Source of the DNA: Bradyrhizobium sp. WD16
Lineage (GTDB): Bacteria; Pseudomonadota; Alphaproteobacteria; Rhizobiales; Xanthobacteraceae
Length of the DNA: 64,000 nucleotides
Direction: 5' to 3'
Assembly: GCF_024181725.1 (NCBI RefSeq)
Contig: NZ_CP028908.1
Span: 4,577,501-4,641,500 of the forward strand
This document shows, piece by piece, positions 7,280-16,107 of this stretch; position 1 is the stretch's first letter, and every line of letters starts with the position of its first letter. The position numbers were made by a program, and so were the translations under genes. The notes under the pieces were generated by a model that was given only the letters and a program-made list of their open reading frames with translations, searched no databases and was not told the DNA's origin.

Positions 7280-8506
7280 ATGCCAACTTTCCAATACCGA
7301 GCGTATGGTAGCCTTGGAAATTTGGAGGAGGGGCAGATCGCGGCTCAGTCCACGGAAGCTGCCGAAGCGGCTCTGGTCGACAGAGGATTGGTCCCATTTC
7401 AACTCAAAGAATCGGCTAACGCAGATGAAAGGGTGCCGTGGTGGCGCCGAGACATTTTTTCGACAGGACCGAGCAGTCGGGCTGTTCTCGGACAATTTAC
7501 CCGGGAGTTAGCTGAGCTATGTTCGTCGGACATCCCGATCGATGCTTGTCTCGATATCCTGTCGGCGCAATCGGCATCGCCCGTTATGCGGCCCGTCGCT
7601 GCCAAGCTGCTGAGCGCTGTGCGGGACGGGACATCCCTGGCCGATGCAATGCGAAAACAGGCGGGGCGGTTTCCCGAGGACTATCAGAATGTCGTGCGTG
7701 CTGGAGAAGCCAGTGGAACCCTGGCTTCAGCCCTGGATGAGCTCGCCGAACTATTGGCGCAGCGGGCCGCCGTAGAGGCGAAGGTATGGTCTGCGCTGAC
7801 CTACCCGGCCATTTTGTTCGGTCTGGCGGCCATTTCGGTCGTGGTCATCGTGTCTGTTCTCGTGCCGAGCATCGTGCCTATCTTCGAGCAGAGTGGCAAA
7901 AGACCGCCCGAACTGCTCAGGATCGTCATCTGGGTCAGAGACAACGGTGCCTGGCTCGGGCTCGCCGGGGCGGGAGCGGTCGGCTTGGCCGGTGCGACCT
8001 TCGCCTGGATCCGGCGGGATCCGCGTCGGCTCTACACCTGGGACGCATACATGCTGAAGGTGCCGGTGATTGGCCCCCTGGTCCTGGAGCGCGAGACGGC
8101 CCGCTTTGCGCGAACGCTTGGTACGCTCCTCAAGGCTGGCGTCCCCCTTCTGCAGGGCGCCGTCGCCGCGACCTCGGTCGTCGCGAGCCGGGTCATCGCG
8201 GCAAAACTGGACCGCGCAATCGGGATGATCCGCGAGGGCCGATCGCTGGCGAATGCCCTGAGTACCGAACAGGTCTTTCCAGACGTCGCGCTTCGGATGA
8301 TTGCTGTCGGAGAAGAAACCGCCAGGCTCGATCGCATGCTACTGCGTACGGCGGGGCTTTTTGAACAGAGAATCGAGAGGGGCATCGACCGGCTGATGAC
8401 CCTGTTGACGCCGGCGCTGACCGTCGCAGTCGCGTTCATCGTCGGAGGGCTGATCATGGTCGTCATGAACGCGATCTTGAGCGTGAATGATCTGGCCGCC
8501 GGATGA
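7280..8506 (+). CDS. gspF: Type II secretion inner-membrane platform protein GspF
   Basis: This 408-residue protein starts at ATG 7280 after GAGGGG, 7 bases beyond gspD. The N-terminus MPTFQYRAYGSLGNLEEGQI is typical, and two GspF/PilC domains follow, each with the FxRxLGTLLxAGxPL type core (FTRELAELCSSDIPID and ARTLGTLLKAGVPLL). Transmembrane segments lie near residues 170-195 (TYPAILFGLAAISVVVIVSV), 220-245 and 375-400. GspF anchors the GspE ATPase and drives pseudopilus assembly. It overlaps gspH by four bases (ATGA). Confidence 0.95.
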   Translation: MPTFQYRAYGSLGNLEEGQIAAQSTEAAEAALVDRGLVPFQLKESANADERVPWWRRDIFSTGPSSRAVLGQFTRELAELCSSDIPIDACLDILSAQSASPVMRPVAAKLLSAVRDGTSLADAMRKQAGRFPEDYQNVVRAGEASGTLASALDELAELLAQRAAVEAKVWSALTYPAILFGLAAISVVVIVSVLVPSIVPIFEQSGKRPPELLRIVIWVRDNGAWLGLAGAGAVGLAGATFAWIRRDPRRLYTWDAYMLKVPVIGPLVLERETARFARTLGTLLKAGVPLLQGAVAATSVVASRVIAAKLDRAIGMIREGRSLANALSTEQVFPDVALRMIAVGEETARLDRMLLRTAGLFEQRIERGIDRLMTLLTPALTVAVAFIVGGLIMVVMNAILSVNDLAAG

Positions 8507-8973
8507 CTGGCGCTTACGATTCGGAGACGGAGGCCGGTTTCTCGGTCGTTGAGATGCTGGTCATCACGGCGATTCTGGCAATGGCTGTCGCCGTTGCGCA
8601 GCCATTGATGCGAGGCCAGCCGGATCGTCTGAGGTTCGACGCGGCGGTCGGGCGCATTCTGGATGCGGTCAAGTCGACTCGCGCATCGGCGATTGCCGGC
8701 AATTCGGAAATGACCTTGGTGTTTGATCTCGATCGACGACAATTCTATTCCGGCGTGGTTGCCCCGACTGTTCTTCCTGGAGAAATCTCCGTCAGGCTGA
8801 AGGTAGCAGCCCTTACCGAGGCGACGTTGGGCAGTGGCCGCATCGTCTTCTTTCCGGACGGCTCGTCCACGGGGGCCGAGATCCTTGTTTCCATGAAGGC
8901 ATTTTCATCGGCCATCTGCGTGAATTGGATCACAGGCATCCCGCATGGGGACGTTCGATGCGCCGGGCCGTAG
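8503..8973 (+). CDS. gspH: Type II secretion minor pseudopilin GspH
   Basis: This 156-residue prepilin-like protein has a leader ending ETEAG, with cleavage before FSVVEMLVITAILAMAVAVAQ and Glu at +5. The body (GRILDAVKSTRASAIAGNSEMTLVFD, GRIVFFPDGSSTGAEI) fits GspH/FimT minor pseudopilins. It overlaps gspF by ATGA and gspI by 16 bases, indicating translational coupling. Confidence 0.88.
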   Translation: MTGAYDSETEAGFSVVEMLVITAILAMAVAVAQPLMRGQPDRLRFDAAVGRILDAVKSTRASAIAGNSEMTLVFDLDRRQFYSGVVAPTVLPGEISVRLKVAALTEATLGSGRIVFFPDGSSTGAEILVSMKAFSSAICVNWITGIPHGDVRCAGP

Positions 8974-9398
8974 ATACGGGTCTGTTTGCGGAGCAGGCCG
9001 GTGATGGTGGTCCGGAGGCGGGCTTCACCCTGATCGAGACGATCGCCGCGCTCGCGATTCTCGCCATTTCGTTGACGATAATCTTCCAGGTGATCGGTGC
9101 AGGGGTGTCGCGCGGCGGACAAGCGGAAATGCTCGGTCGGGCAAGGCAGATCGCGCAGTCGGCGCTGGCGCGCGTCGGTACCGAAATTCCGTTGAAGGCC
9201 GGCGACACCGAGGGCGAGGAGACCGGTGGATTTCGCTGGCGTTTGAGGCAGGCGCCCCATGGCGACGCGGCCGACCGTCGCGCCTGGCCGGTCGCGGTGC
9301 TCGAAATCACTGCGGAAGTATCCTGGGGGGGGAGCGGGTCCGGAAATGGGATCAAGCTGACGACGCTCCGTACGGCGGCCAAGCGGGGCGCGCCATGA
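8958..9398 (+). CDS. gspI: Type II secretion minor pseudopilin GspI
   Basis: This 146-residue protein starts at ATG 8958 (GGGGA six bases upstream), inside the end of gspH. The leader ends GGPEAG, with cleavage before FTLIETIAALAILAISLTII and Glu at +5. Like other GspI proteins it has a short body with an early basic segment (MLGRARQIAQSALARVGTE). It forms the pseudopilus tip complex with GspH, J and K. It overlaps gspJ by ATGA. Confidence 0.88.
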   Translation: MRRAVDTGLFAEQAGDGGPEAGFTLIETIAALAILAISLTIIFQVIGAGVSRGGQAEMLGRARQIAQSALARVGTEIPLKAGDTEGEETGGFRWRLRQAPHGDAADRRAWPVAVLEITAEVSWGGSGSGNGIKLTTLRTAAKRGAP

Positions 9399-10060
9399 GG
9401 AGTGCCGACGAGAGCCCTCGAGAGGCAGGCTTCACCTTGGCCGAAACCCTCGTCGTGATCGCCGTGTTCAGCCTGCTCGCGGCGACGCTGTTCGGCGCCG
9501 TCCGGTTCGGCTTGCGCGCCTGGCAAGGTGTCTCGAACCGGGCTGTCGCCACCGATGAGGTTCTTGCCGTGCAGGACTACCTTCGGCATGCGATCGCGAA
9601 CGCCTATCCGGCCTTCGTGAGGGAAACCTCGGCGAGGGGGCACTTGGATTTTTCCGGCACCAGGACGTCGATGGTCTTTGTCGGGCCTTCGCCACTCTCG
9701 CGAGGCATCGGCGGGCGCGCGCGTATCAATCTGATCGCCGAACCGTCAGGGCAAGGGATGGCCTTGACGGTATCTGCACAGCCCGAGCTGCAGGCCGGCA
9801 ATCAATCGGAGATGAAGGACGTCATCCTGCGTGATCTGAGAGATATCGAGTTCGCGTATCGCGGCTCGGTACGGTCCCAACGCGCCGAATGGCAGAGTAC
9901 ATGGGAGGGGCTACCGGCCATGCCATCCATGATCAGGATTCGGGCAAGCTTCGGTCCGGACGATCCGAGGATCTGGCCGGATCTGGTCATTGTGCCGCGA
10001 ATTGATGTCGATGTGACCTGCGTCTACGATACGCTGACGAAGTTGTGCAGGGGCAGATGA
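9395..10060 (+). CDS. gspJ: Type II secretion minor pseudopilin GspJ
   Basis: This 221-residue prepilin-like protein has the leader RSADESPREAG and a helix FTLAETLVVIAVFSLLAATLFG with Glu at +5. It continues VRFGLRAWQGVSNRAVATDE and the GspJ-type segment DLRDIEFAYRGS. It is part of the tip complex of the pseudopilus and lies in the middle of the rightward gsp operon, overlapping gspI by four bases. Length is normal for the family. Confidence 0.87.
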   Translation: MRSADESPREAGFTLAETLVVIAVFSLLAATLFGAVRFGLRAWQGVSNRAVATDEVLAVQDYLRHAIANAYPAFVRETSARGHLDFSGTRTSMVFVGPSPLSRGIGGRARINLIAEPSGQGMALTVSAQPELQAGNQSEMKDVILRDLRDIEFAYRGSVRSQRAEWQSTWEGLPAMPSMIRIRASFGPDDPRIWPDLVIVPRIDVDVTCVYDTLTKLCRGR

Positions 10061-10108
10061 CGAAGATCGCGGTGGTGGTCATGCGAAGAGAAAATTGAGG
10101 CCTTTCGG

Positions 10109-10987
10109 ATGCCGCTGTTATCGGTGCTTTGGGGGGTGGCCCTGCTATCGTTGATCTCCCTTTCGCTGCTCAATACGACGGCGACATCGAGGAGAATCGC
10201 TCAGAATACCCTGGACGCCGCCCAGGCCGAGGCTCTCGCTGAAGCGGCAGTCGTGCGCGCCGCCGTGGGACTGGCCGATGCGCGGCCGAATAGCCGATGG
10301 AGATCTGGCCGCCGCGAGCGCATCCGGCTCGCCGACGTCGACATCATCATCGTGGCTCAGGACGAGCTGGGGCGTATCGACCTGAATCTTGCCGATCCCG
10401 CGCTTTTGCACGGCCTGCTCCGCGCGATCGGGGTCGAAGGGAAGCCAGCTGAGGCGCTGGTGGCGGCGATCACCGAGTGGAGGTCACCAGGTGGAGGTTC
10501 GTCGGGAGGTGGCTCCAGTTCCGATGCGCATGCAGCCGGACTCTTGGCCCGCCACGGTGCATTCCAGAGCGTCGACGAGCTGCGGCTCGTGCCGGGCGTG
10601 ACGTCGAGCCTCTACGAACGCCTTGCTCCGGCCCTGACCGTATACTCGCAACGCCAGAACGTGGATCCGCAGCTGGCGCCCAAAGCCGTTCTGACGGGGC
10701 TTCCTGGCATGACTGCGGAACAGGTTGTCGCGTTGCTGTCGCGACGCGATCAGAATCCGAGCATGACGACTGCCATTCCTGATCTGAAAGGACGAGCCTT
10801 TTCGGTCTCGATAGAGCTGACAAGATCCGTCAAAAAGCGACGTTATGAGGCCGTGATCCGGTTTACGGATGATCCTGACAAGCTATTCTGGTTACTACAC
10901 TGGCGCGAAATACCGGGCTTTCCGCGAGAAGCGGATACGACGCCTGTTGGACCAGGTCCGGCGCAGCAGAGCTACTTGGCGGGGTAG
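10109..10987 (+). CDS. gspK: Type II secretion pseudopilus tip protein GspK
   Basis: This 292-residue protein starts MPLLSVLWGVALLSLISLSLL and continues LDAAQAEALAEAAVVRAAVGLAD, the hallmark of GspK, which caps the pseudopilus. The helix-hairpin-like insert DELGRIDLNLADPALLHGLL and FQSVDELRLVPGVTSSLYERL are characteristic. The first in-frame ATG (10109, GAGG eight bases before) leaves almost no cytoplasmic leader before the helix. GspK proteins usually carry a short basic leader, but no upstream ATG, GTG or TTG exists in frame after the gspJ stop. It ends 16 bases inside the end of the opposing gene. Confidence 0.88.
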   Translation: MPLLSVLWGVALLSLISLSLLNTTATSRRIAQNTLDAAQAEALAEAAVVRAAVGLADARPNSRWRSGRRERIRLADVDIIIVAQDELGRIDLNLADPALLHGLLRAIGVEGKPAEALVAAITEWRSPGGGSSGGGSSSDAHAAGLLARHGAFQSVDELRLVPGVTSSLYERLAPALTVYSQRQNVDPQLAPKAVLTGLPGMTAEQVVALLSRRDQNPSMTTAIPDLKGRAFSVSIELTRSVKKRRYEAVIRFTDDPDKLFWLLHWREIPGFPREADTTPVGPGPAQQSYLAG

Positions 10988-11466
10988 AGAGCAAAATCCA
11001 GCGTCCGGCCGTTCTGTTGGATCGCAATTCCGCCTGGTTCTATGAGCTTGATGGTCCACCCTCCGACTATTTCCCCCTCGGTGATCCATGCGCCCTGTTG
11101 TTCGTTCGGTTTGACGACGAACGCCTTCTTGAGGTTGTCCTTTATGATGATGCCGGTCACGACGAGCTTGAGGTCGGGAGTTTGGGGCAGCTGCGGGACA
11201 GGTTTGGCGACGGCAGGCGGTGGCCCGACCCACGGCGAACGGCTCTTGAAGAATGCCGGCCGCTCCAGGATCCGGGTAAAGGCGGCTATCGGCTTCGGTC
11301 CTATTGGGGCAGGAGGCGCGGTCCGGTTAGCATCGTGCGGGAGCAGGGGCGAAGCGACATCGACCGCCGGATTCAACTCATCGAGGATCAGGTTCAGCAG
11401 AGCGGCATTGACGATGCACAGCGCGAGCAGCGCAACAATGGCGATTGGTGGAAGCCTGATCTTCAT
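10972..11466 (-). CDS. GspC/GspN-like inner-membrane T2SS component
   Basis: This 164-residue protein has one N-terminal membrane helix (PPIAIVALLALCIVNAALLNL), a Pro-rich linker and a small periplasmic domain. The domain has the HR-like motif ILERPAFFKSRSPW followed by LKLVVTGIIIKDNLKKAFV and GEIVGGWTIKLIEPGGIAI, as in GspC homology regions and short GspN-type proteins of alphaproteobacterial systems. It probably links the inner-membrane platform to the secretin. It is last in the leftward operon, overlapping gspM by four bases. Confidence 0.7.
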   Translation of the reverse strand: MKIRLPPIAIVALLALCIVNAALLNLILDELNPAVDVASPLLPHDANRTAPPAPIGPKPIAAFTRILERPAFFKSRSPWVGPPPAVAKPVPQLPQTPDLKLVVTGIIIKDNLKKAFVVKPNEQQGAWITEGEIVGGWTIKLIEPGGIAIQQNGRTLDFALYPAK

Positions 11467-12047
11467 TGGCCGGCACCTGTCGTTGGAAGCGCTCCGAAGA
11501 CGTCAAGCCGAGCCTCCAGCGTCGGCTCCTCCGCAGCCGCGGAACGGATCTGCTGCGCGTTGATCTTGAGCGAAGCGGCCGTGATGAACAGGAAAGGCTT
11601 ACTGTTCTCGATTTCGTAGATCGTGCTCTGAAGATGCTGCAGATGACCTGTCAGGATCAGTTGCGCGCCGATATATCTGAGGGGTTCGGCAGTTCTCGCC
11701 GGCTGCCCCTGAATCGTTCTGACGAGCGTGCCGCTGCGGGCGGCAATCGTCTTCAGGCGAGTCTGCAGGTCGGCGCCGATGACGCTCTCGTTCGGTCCGG
11801 ACAGAAATTCGCCCTGGTCGATCCTGTTGGAGGGTTGATCGGATGCGGCATTGAGCTCGGCTTCTCGGGCAACGATCGCCTGAAGCCGCCGCAGGGTGTC
11901 GCGCTTGGCGGTAATCTGGCCGTTGCGTTCAGAGATCAGGTCGAGGACAGGCCAGATGAGGGCGAGCAGAAGCATGGCCGTTCCGATGTTGAACGCCCAA
12001 AACAGCAGCTTCTGACTAGCGGGTCGCAGGTGCAGCGACAGGTTCAT
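11463..12047 (-). CDS. gspM: Type II secretion platform protein GspM-like
   Basis: This 194-residue protein has one membrane helix near the N-terminus (LLFWAFNIGTAMLLLALIWP), a coiled-coil-like stretch (SERNGQITAKRDTLRRLQAIV) and a periplasmic ferredoxin-like domain (LQTRLKTIAARSGTLVRTIQG, YIGAQLILTGHLQHLQSTIYEIE). This is the layout of the short GspM (T2SSM_b) family. It pairs with GspL in the inner-membrane platform and overlaps both gspL and the next gene by four bases. Confidence 0.8.
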   Translation of the reverse strand: MNLSLHLRPASQKLLFWAFNIGTAMLLLALIWPVLDLISERNGQITAKRDTLRRLQAIVAREAELNAASDQPSNRIDQGEFLSGPNESVIGADLQTRLKTIAARSGTLVRTIQGQPARTAEPLRYIGAQLILTGHLQHLQSTIYEIENSKPFLFITAASLKINAQQIRSAAAEEPTLEARLDVFGALPTTGAGQ

Positions 12048-13204
12048 CTCGGCGACTCCCTGACGCTGTCGAGGCGGTTCAGTTTGACCTGAAGGCTGAA
12101 CCGCTCGCGGCCTTCGGCTGCGTCCGTGCTGATCGGCGAAGTCAAGGCGGTCTCGCGGAACATCGGCGACCTGTCGAATTCCCGGACGAGGCCGGCAGCA
12201 GCTTCTGAGAAACCGGTCAGTAAGAGCTGCTGTTCAAGCTTGCTGCCTGCAAGCTGGACGAGCTGGAATTCCGACAGCCATGAGTGGGCGGGGAGAATGG
12301 TCGTCGTCTCGTTCAACAGGTCCAGGAGCCCCGGCATCGAGGCCTTGTCCAGATGAACGCGCATGACCGCGGCCTGTTTCAGTTCCAGGCCGTCGAGTTT
12401 CTGGCGGACGGTGCGCGCGCGGTCGCGGCTGGCGGCGATCTGGGCGTCGAGATCGTCCAACGTCTGCTGTTGGTGCCAGATCTTCAGACCGATGGCCAGG
12501 GTGGCGAGCACCAGGCCGCTGATCACCAACGATCGGACGGAGGCCCAGTACCACGGCATGGCTGCGTGGCGGTCATGTCCAAGAGCGATCAGCGGTGAGG
12601 GAGTGTTCGCCGCCGTCGATGGTCCATGGACGTAGGAGAGGTCGTCGAGGCGGAGCTGGAGTCTCGTTGCTTCATTCTCCACGATCTCTCGCTTGATGAT
12701 CCATTGAGACGCGATCAGCCGCTTCGGGTCGGGAGATTTCTCGACGATTGTCCGATGGTAGATGTCGCCGATACGGAAGGGGAGTTTCGCCGCGATATCG
12801 CGTTCGGCGATTTCATGGACCCTGGAAAGGACTTCAGAAGGCAGCAACAGACGGCGAGCGAAAAAGGCCTCCGTCGGGAGGACGAGCGCGTGATCGACGT
12901 CCGTCCTGGCGAGTTGATGCGCGGCCAAGATCCTGTCGATCGCCTCGGTAAGGGACGCCTGCGGCACTCGCGTCCGTGCGAGCGCGCCGTCCTCCGCTCC
13001 GCTCAGGGTGAGTTCGACGAGATCATCTGCGGCCCTGTACTGAAGGACACGGCGTTCCGGTCCCATGAGCCAGGACCAGGCATGAACGCCCAGCTGCTGC
13101 TGGAGCTGCTCTCTCCACCACGTGCAAAAGACGTCCCGGATATCAGCAACGCGCGCCTTCCACGATGGCGCAAGAACTCCGAATCCGTGGCTGAAAGAAA
13201 ACAT
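12044..13204 (-). CDS. gspL: Type II secretion platform protein GspL-like (PilM/PilN fusion type)
   Basis: The product is 386 residues from an ATG at 13204; a TTG at 13270 would add 22. The N-terminal half is cytoplasmic and actin-like (TRTDVDHALVLPTEAFFARR, ERDIAAKLPFRIGDIYH). A membrane helix follows (SLVISGLVLATLAIGLKIW), then a coiled coil and a PilN-like periplasmic domain (LLDLLNETTTILPAHSWLSEF). GspL recruits the GspE ATPase to the membrane. It lies between gspE and gspM, overlapping gspM by four bases. The ribosome site is weak, so the start is uncertain. Confidence 0.8.
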   Translation of the reverse strand: MFSFSHGFGVLAPSWKARVADIRDVFCTWWREQLQQQLGVHAWSWLMGPERRVLQYRAADDLVELTLSGAEDGALARTRVPQASLTEAIDRILAAHQLARTDVDHALVLPTEAFFARRLLLPSEVLSRVHEIAERDIAAKLPFRIGDIYHRTIVEKSPDPKRLIASQWIIKREIVENEATRLQLRLDDLSYVHGPSTAANTPSPLIALGHDRHAAMPWYWASVRSLVISGLVLATLAIGLKIWHQQQTLDDLDAQIAASRDRARTVRQKLDGLELKQAAVMRVHLDKASMPGLLDLLNETTTILPAHSWLSEFQLVQLAGSKLEQQLLLTGFSEAAAGLVREFDRSPMFRETALTSPISTDAAEGRERFSLQVKLNRLDSVRESPR

Positions 13205-13279
13205 CTTGCGATCTCGGATCTGCAATGAATGGATGCCGGAACATCGAGCGGCTCTATCTGCCGGCCGCAACCGGTCATC

Positions 13280-15046
13280 TCAGCTCGTTCGCGTCGCACG
13301 CATGACTTCGTCGATGGTGGTGTCGCCGTGCAGGACCTTTGTCATTCCGCATTCATACATGCTTTGCATTCCGGCCGCTCGTGCGGCGGCCTCGATCTCC
13401 GAATCCGGTGCGCGGGAGAGGATCAGCCGCCGGATGTCGGAATCGATAATCAGGATTTCAGCGATGGTCGAACGGCCGATAAAGCCCGAGCCTGCGCATT
13501 GATCGCAGCCGGCCTTTTCGCGCATATCGGGATCGTCAGGTAGCCGCAAGCCCGGGGCTCCGCGCGCTATCTCGCCAATCCAGCTCATGCGCTCGGGATG
13601 GGGGCTGGAGCAATGCGGACACAGTCGGCGGACAAGCCGCTGCGCCACGACGGCCCGCAGGGTGGACGCGAGTAGATAGTTCTCGATCCCCATGTCGATC
13701 AATCGGGTGACGCTGGCGGCCGCGCTGTTCGTATGCAGGGTCGAAAGCACCAGATGGCCGGTCAACGACGCCTGAATTGCGATCCGGGCGGTCTCGAGAT
13801 CGCGGATTTCGCCAATCATGACGATGTCCGGATCCTGGCGAAGGATCGATCGGAGGGCGGCGGGAAAGGTCAGGCCGATGCCGGCGTGGACCTGGACCTG
13901 ATTGATCCCTTGAAGCTGGTATTCAATGGGATCCTCCACGGTGAAGAGCTTGCGTTCGGGAGTGTTGAGGCCCGTCATGGCGGTATAGAGCGTCGTGGTC
14001 TTGCCGCTGCCGGTGGGGCCAGTAACCAGCACGATGCCGTCGGGCTCCTTCAGAAATGCGTCGAACGTCTTGATCTGATCCGGATCGAACCCGAGCGCGG
14101 TGAAATCAAGCTTCACTCGCGAGCGGTCGAGAATGCGCATGACCACGTTTTCGCCGAAAGCCGTCGGAAGAGTCGAGACGCGAAAGTCGATGTCGATCCC
14201 GCGCAGTGCGATCTTGGTTCGGCCGTCCTGGGGAAGGCGGCGCTCGGCGATATCAAGGCGTGACATGATCTTGATGCGAGACGTAACCGCTGCCCGCATG
14301 GCAGGATCGAGCCGTCGCGCCGTATGCAGCACCCCGTCGATCCTGAACCGGACCAGGAGCGAGTCGACGGCGGGTTCGAGGTGGATATCGGAGGCGCGGG
14401 CCTCGACGGCCTCGGCGACGATCTCGTTCACGAGGCGGATCGTCGGCGCCTCGCTGGCGAGGTCGCGCAGCCTCTGGATATCGACGTCCGCTACTCGCGC
14501 CTCGTCGATGGCGGCAGAGAGGTGATGATCAGGATCTCCACGCCCGTACAGATTGTCGAACACGCGCTCGAAGAGGGCGGGCGTGAACAGCAGGACCGAG
14601 ATCGGCAGGCCTACGAGGTAGGAAATGGCACGGCAGGGGTCTTGATCGAAGGGATCGATGACCCCAAGCGTTAGCCCGGCGTCGGCGCGGGCGAGTGGAA
14701 TGAGCCGGTTTCGGCGGCAAAAGTCGGCGCCGACGAGATCCAGCATGATCGGCTCGACAGGAATGTCGGTTGGCTCGACGAGATTGATTTGCAGAAAGGT
14801 CGCGAGCGCGGTTGTCAGGTCCGCTTCGGCCATCAGGCCAAGCTTGATCAGGACGCGATCAAAGCGCTCCCCGGTTGCGGTTGCCCGCCTCGCCCGGACC
14901 AGAGTTGCCTCATCGATCAGCTTGGAGGTGCGCAGGAATTCGCCGAATCCGTGGGCGAGCGTGTCCTCAGCGGCGACGACGTCGCCGAGAGGCGAGCGGG
15001 GCAGCCCGGGAGGGCGCGGAGCGGGCGGTAGGCTGATTTGAACCAT
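13280..15046 (-). CDS. gspE: Type II secretion ATPase GspE
   Basis: This 588-residue hexameric ATPase powers pseudopilus assembly at the cytoplasmic face. An N-terminal GspE_N domain (residues 40-170) is followed by the Walker A motif GPTGSGKTTT, the Asp box TVEDPIEYQL, Walker B DPDIVMIGEIRD and the His box TGHLVLSTLHTNSA. The zinc-binding tetracysteine motif is LCPHC with CDQCAGSGF. The ATG at 15046 follows AGGGA; a TTG one codon earlier is possible. It sits 18 bases after the prepilin peptidase gene and 75 bases before gspL. Confidence 0.95.
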   Translation of the reverse strand: MVQISLPPAPRPPGLPRSPLGDVVAAEDTLAHGFGEFLRTSKLIDEATLVRARRATATGERFDRVLIKLGLMAEADLTTALATFLQINLVEPTDIPVEPIMLDLVGADFCRRNRLIPLARADAGLTLGVIDPFDQDPCRAISYLVGLPISVLLFTPALFERVFDNLYGRGDPDHHLSAAIDEARVADVDIQRLRDLASEAPTIRLVNEIVAEAVEARASDIHLEPAVDSLLVRFRIDGVLHTARRLDPAMRAAVTSRIKIMSRLDIAERRLPQDGRTKIALRGIDIDFRVSTLPTAFGENVVMRILDRSRVKLDFTALGFDPDQIKTFDAFLKEPDGIVLVTGPTGSGKTTTLYTAMTGLNTPERKLFTVEDPIEYQLQGINQVQVHAGIGLTFPAALRSILRQDPDIVMIGEIRDLETARIAIQASLTGHLVLSTLHTNSAAASVTRLIDMGIENYLLASTLRAVVAQRLVRRLCPHCSSPHPERMSWIGEIARGAPGLRLPDDPDMREKAGCDQCAGSGFIGRSTIAEILIIDSDIRRLILSRAPDSEIEAAARAAGMQSMYECGMTKVLHGDTTIDEVMRATRTS

Positions 15047-15064
15047 CAAGATCCCTGCGCTCCA

Positions 15065-15538
15065 TCAGCCGATTGCGGCGGCGAGCCAGCAAGCGAGGAC
15101 GCCGGTCGAGAGAAACGGCCCGAACGGGATCATCTCGCTGACCGGCTGCCGCAGACGGCGGCCGAGCAGCACGAACAGCAGGGCAGAAAGCGAGGCGATC
15201 AGCAGCATCAACGGCACCTGCTGCCAGCCGATCCACAGACCAGCTGCGAATCCAAGTTTCAGGTCGCCGCGGCCGAGCCCCGCCCGACCACGCAGGCGCC
15301 GATAAACCTCGCCGGCGGCGAACAGGATGCCTCCGCACAGCAGGGCACCGACGGCCGCATCGGTCGGCGCGGGGCGTCCGATGGCCAGCGACTGGGCAAT
15401 GCCGCCGACCGCCAGCGCAAGGTTCAGGCGGTCCGGAAGGATAAAGCGCCGCAGATCGGCACACGACAGAGAGGTCAGCAACATGGCCAACAGACAGCCG
15501 AAGCCGGCAGCACTGATCGGTACGGCGGACAGGAGCAC
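15065..15538 (-). CDS. Prepilin peptidase, catalytic domain only (GspO/CpaA-like)
   Basis: This 157-residue integral membrane aspartic protease of family A24 has about five hydrophobic segments. Its two catalytic Asp motifs are SCADLRRFILPDRLN and GLGRGDLKLGFAAG (GxGD). It lacks the N-terminal zinc and methyltransferase half of classical GspO/PilD and is closer in size to CpaA/TadV. It should cleave the leaders of GspG, H, I, J and K. It is first in the leftward gsp operon. No ATG opens the frame; a GTG at 15538 is the earliest start, so the true start is uncertain. Confidence 0.82.
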   Translation of the reverse strand: MLLSAVPISAAGFGCLLAMLLTSLSCADLRRFILPDRLNLALAVGGIAQSLAIGRPAPTDAAVGALLCGGILFAAGEVYRRLRGRAGLGRGDLKLGFAAGLWIGWQQVPLMLLIASLSALLFVLLGRRLRQPVSEMIPFGPFLSTGVLACWLAAAIG

Positions 15539-15700
15539 GGCAAGAACAACCTGACGGTGATGGTGTGGTTTTCACATTAACATGTGGCCTGCCAGCTCGA
15601 AGCCTCAGGTGAGCGAGGTCGCAGGATCATCTGTGGAAAACCAATCCGTGTGGACCTGTAAGCCTCGCGGCTTCGCGTCATGATTGCTCGCCATCGCTAC

Positions 15701-15799
15701 AGCGTTTTCCCGCGAAGTGGATCCCGGTTCGCGCGAAGAAAACGCATCAAAACCAAAACCTGGAGCCTCCGCTCCGATTCCATCGGAGTGGAGAAGGCT
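15701..15799. repeat. Dispersed repeat with GCGTTTTCCCGCG / CGCGCGAAGAAAACGC arms
   Basis: The sequence begins AGCGTTTTCCCGCGAAGTGG, continues CCGGTTCGCGCGAAGAAAACG and ends in an inverted repeat around GAGCCTCCGCTCCG. Its lead half recurs in degraded form near 2878 and 3309-3344. Similar intergenic repeats are common in Bradyrhizobium-type genomes (from memory). It abuts a family C module at CTAG. The flanking stretch 15539-15700 shows nothing recognisable. Confidence 0.7.
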
Positions 15800-15877
15800 C
15801 TAGTGTGGTTTTGGATCTGACGCTCGTTTGAAGAACTCGCTCCAATGCCGAAACGAGCGTCAGATCCACCACACTAG
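15800..15877. repeat. CTAG-bounded palindromic module, family C
   Basis: It runs from CTAGTGTGGTTTTGGATCTG to GCGTCAGATCCACCACACTAG. The stem GGATCTGACGCTCGTTT is matched by AAACGAGCGTCAGATCC, and the element is 78 bp. It is one of the best-matched stems in the window and lies between the T2SS cluster and the first SpvB-like gene. Confidence 0.88.
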
Positions 15878-16046
15878 ATGGGGCGGTTAGCGGAGCGAAG
15901 GTCTCGCAATTCCCATGCGGTCGTCACGCCGCGACAGTTGGCGGTCAATCGGAAAGTGCCCTCCGGCTTTCGATGCAACTATTGCGGGCAAGAATTGCGC
16001 GGATACAATTGTGTAAAATCTTGTAGCAAATGTGTTCGGTGTTGAT

Positions 16047-16086
16047 GGTAAAAATCGCACCACTCAACGGGTGATTTGATTCGCAA
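16047..16086 (+). promoter_or_regulatory. Conserved upstream element of SpvB-like gene 1
   Basis: GGTAAAAATCGCACCACTC-AACG-GGTGATTTGATTCG is closely matched before the second SpvB-like gene at 20553-20587 (GGTAAAATTGGCACACTCGGCGAGTGAGATGATTCG). Both copies hold a small inverted repeat, CACTC..GAGTG or CACTC..GGGTG. Each lies about 25 bases before the start codon, so it could be a shared operator or a leader-RNA hairpin. Confidence 0.45.
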
Positions 16087-16107
16087 TCGATTTGAATGGG
16101 GCGATTG

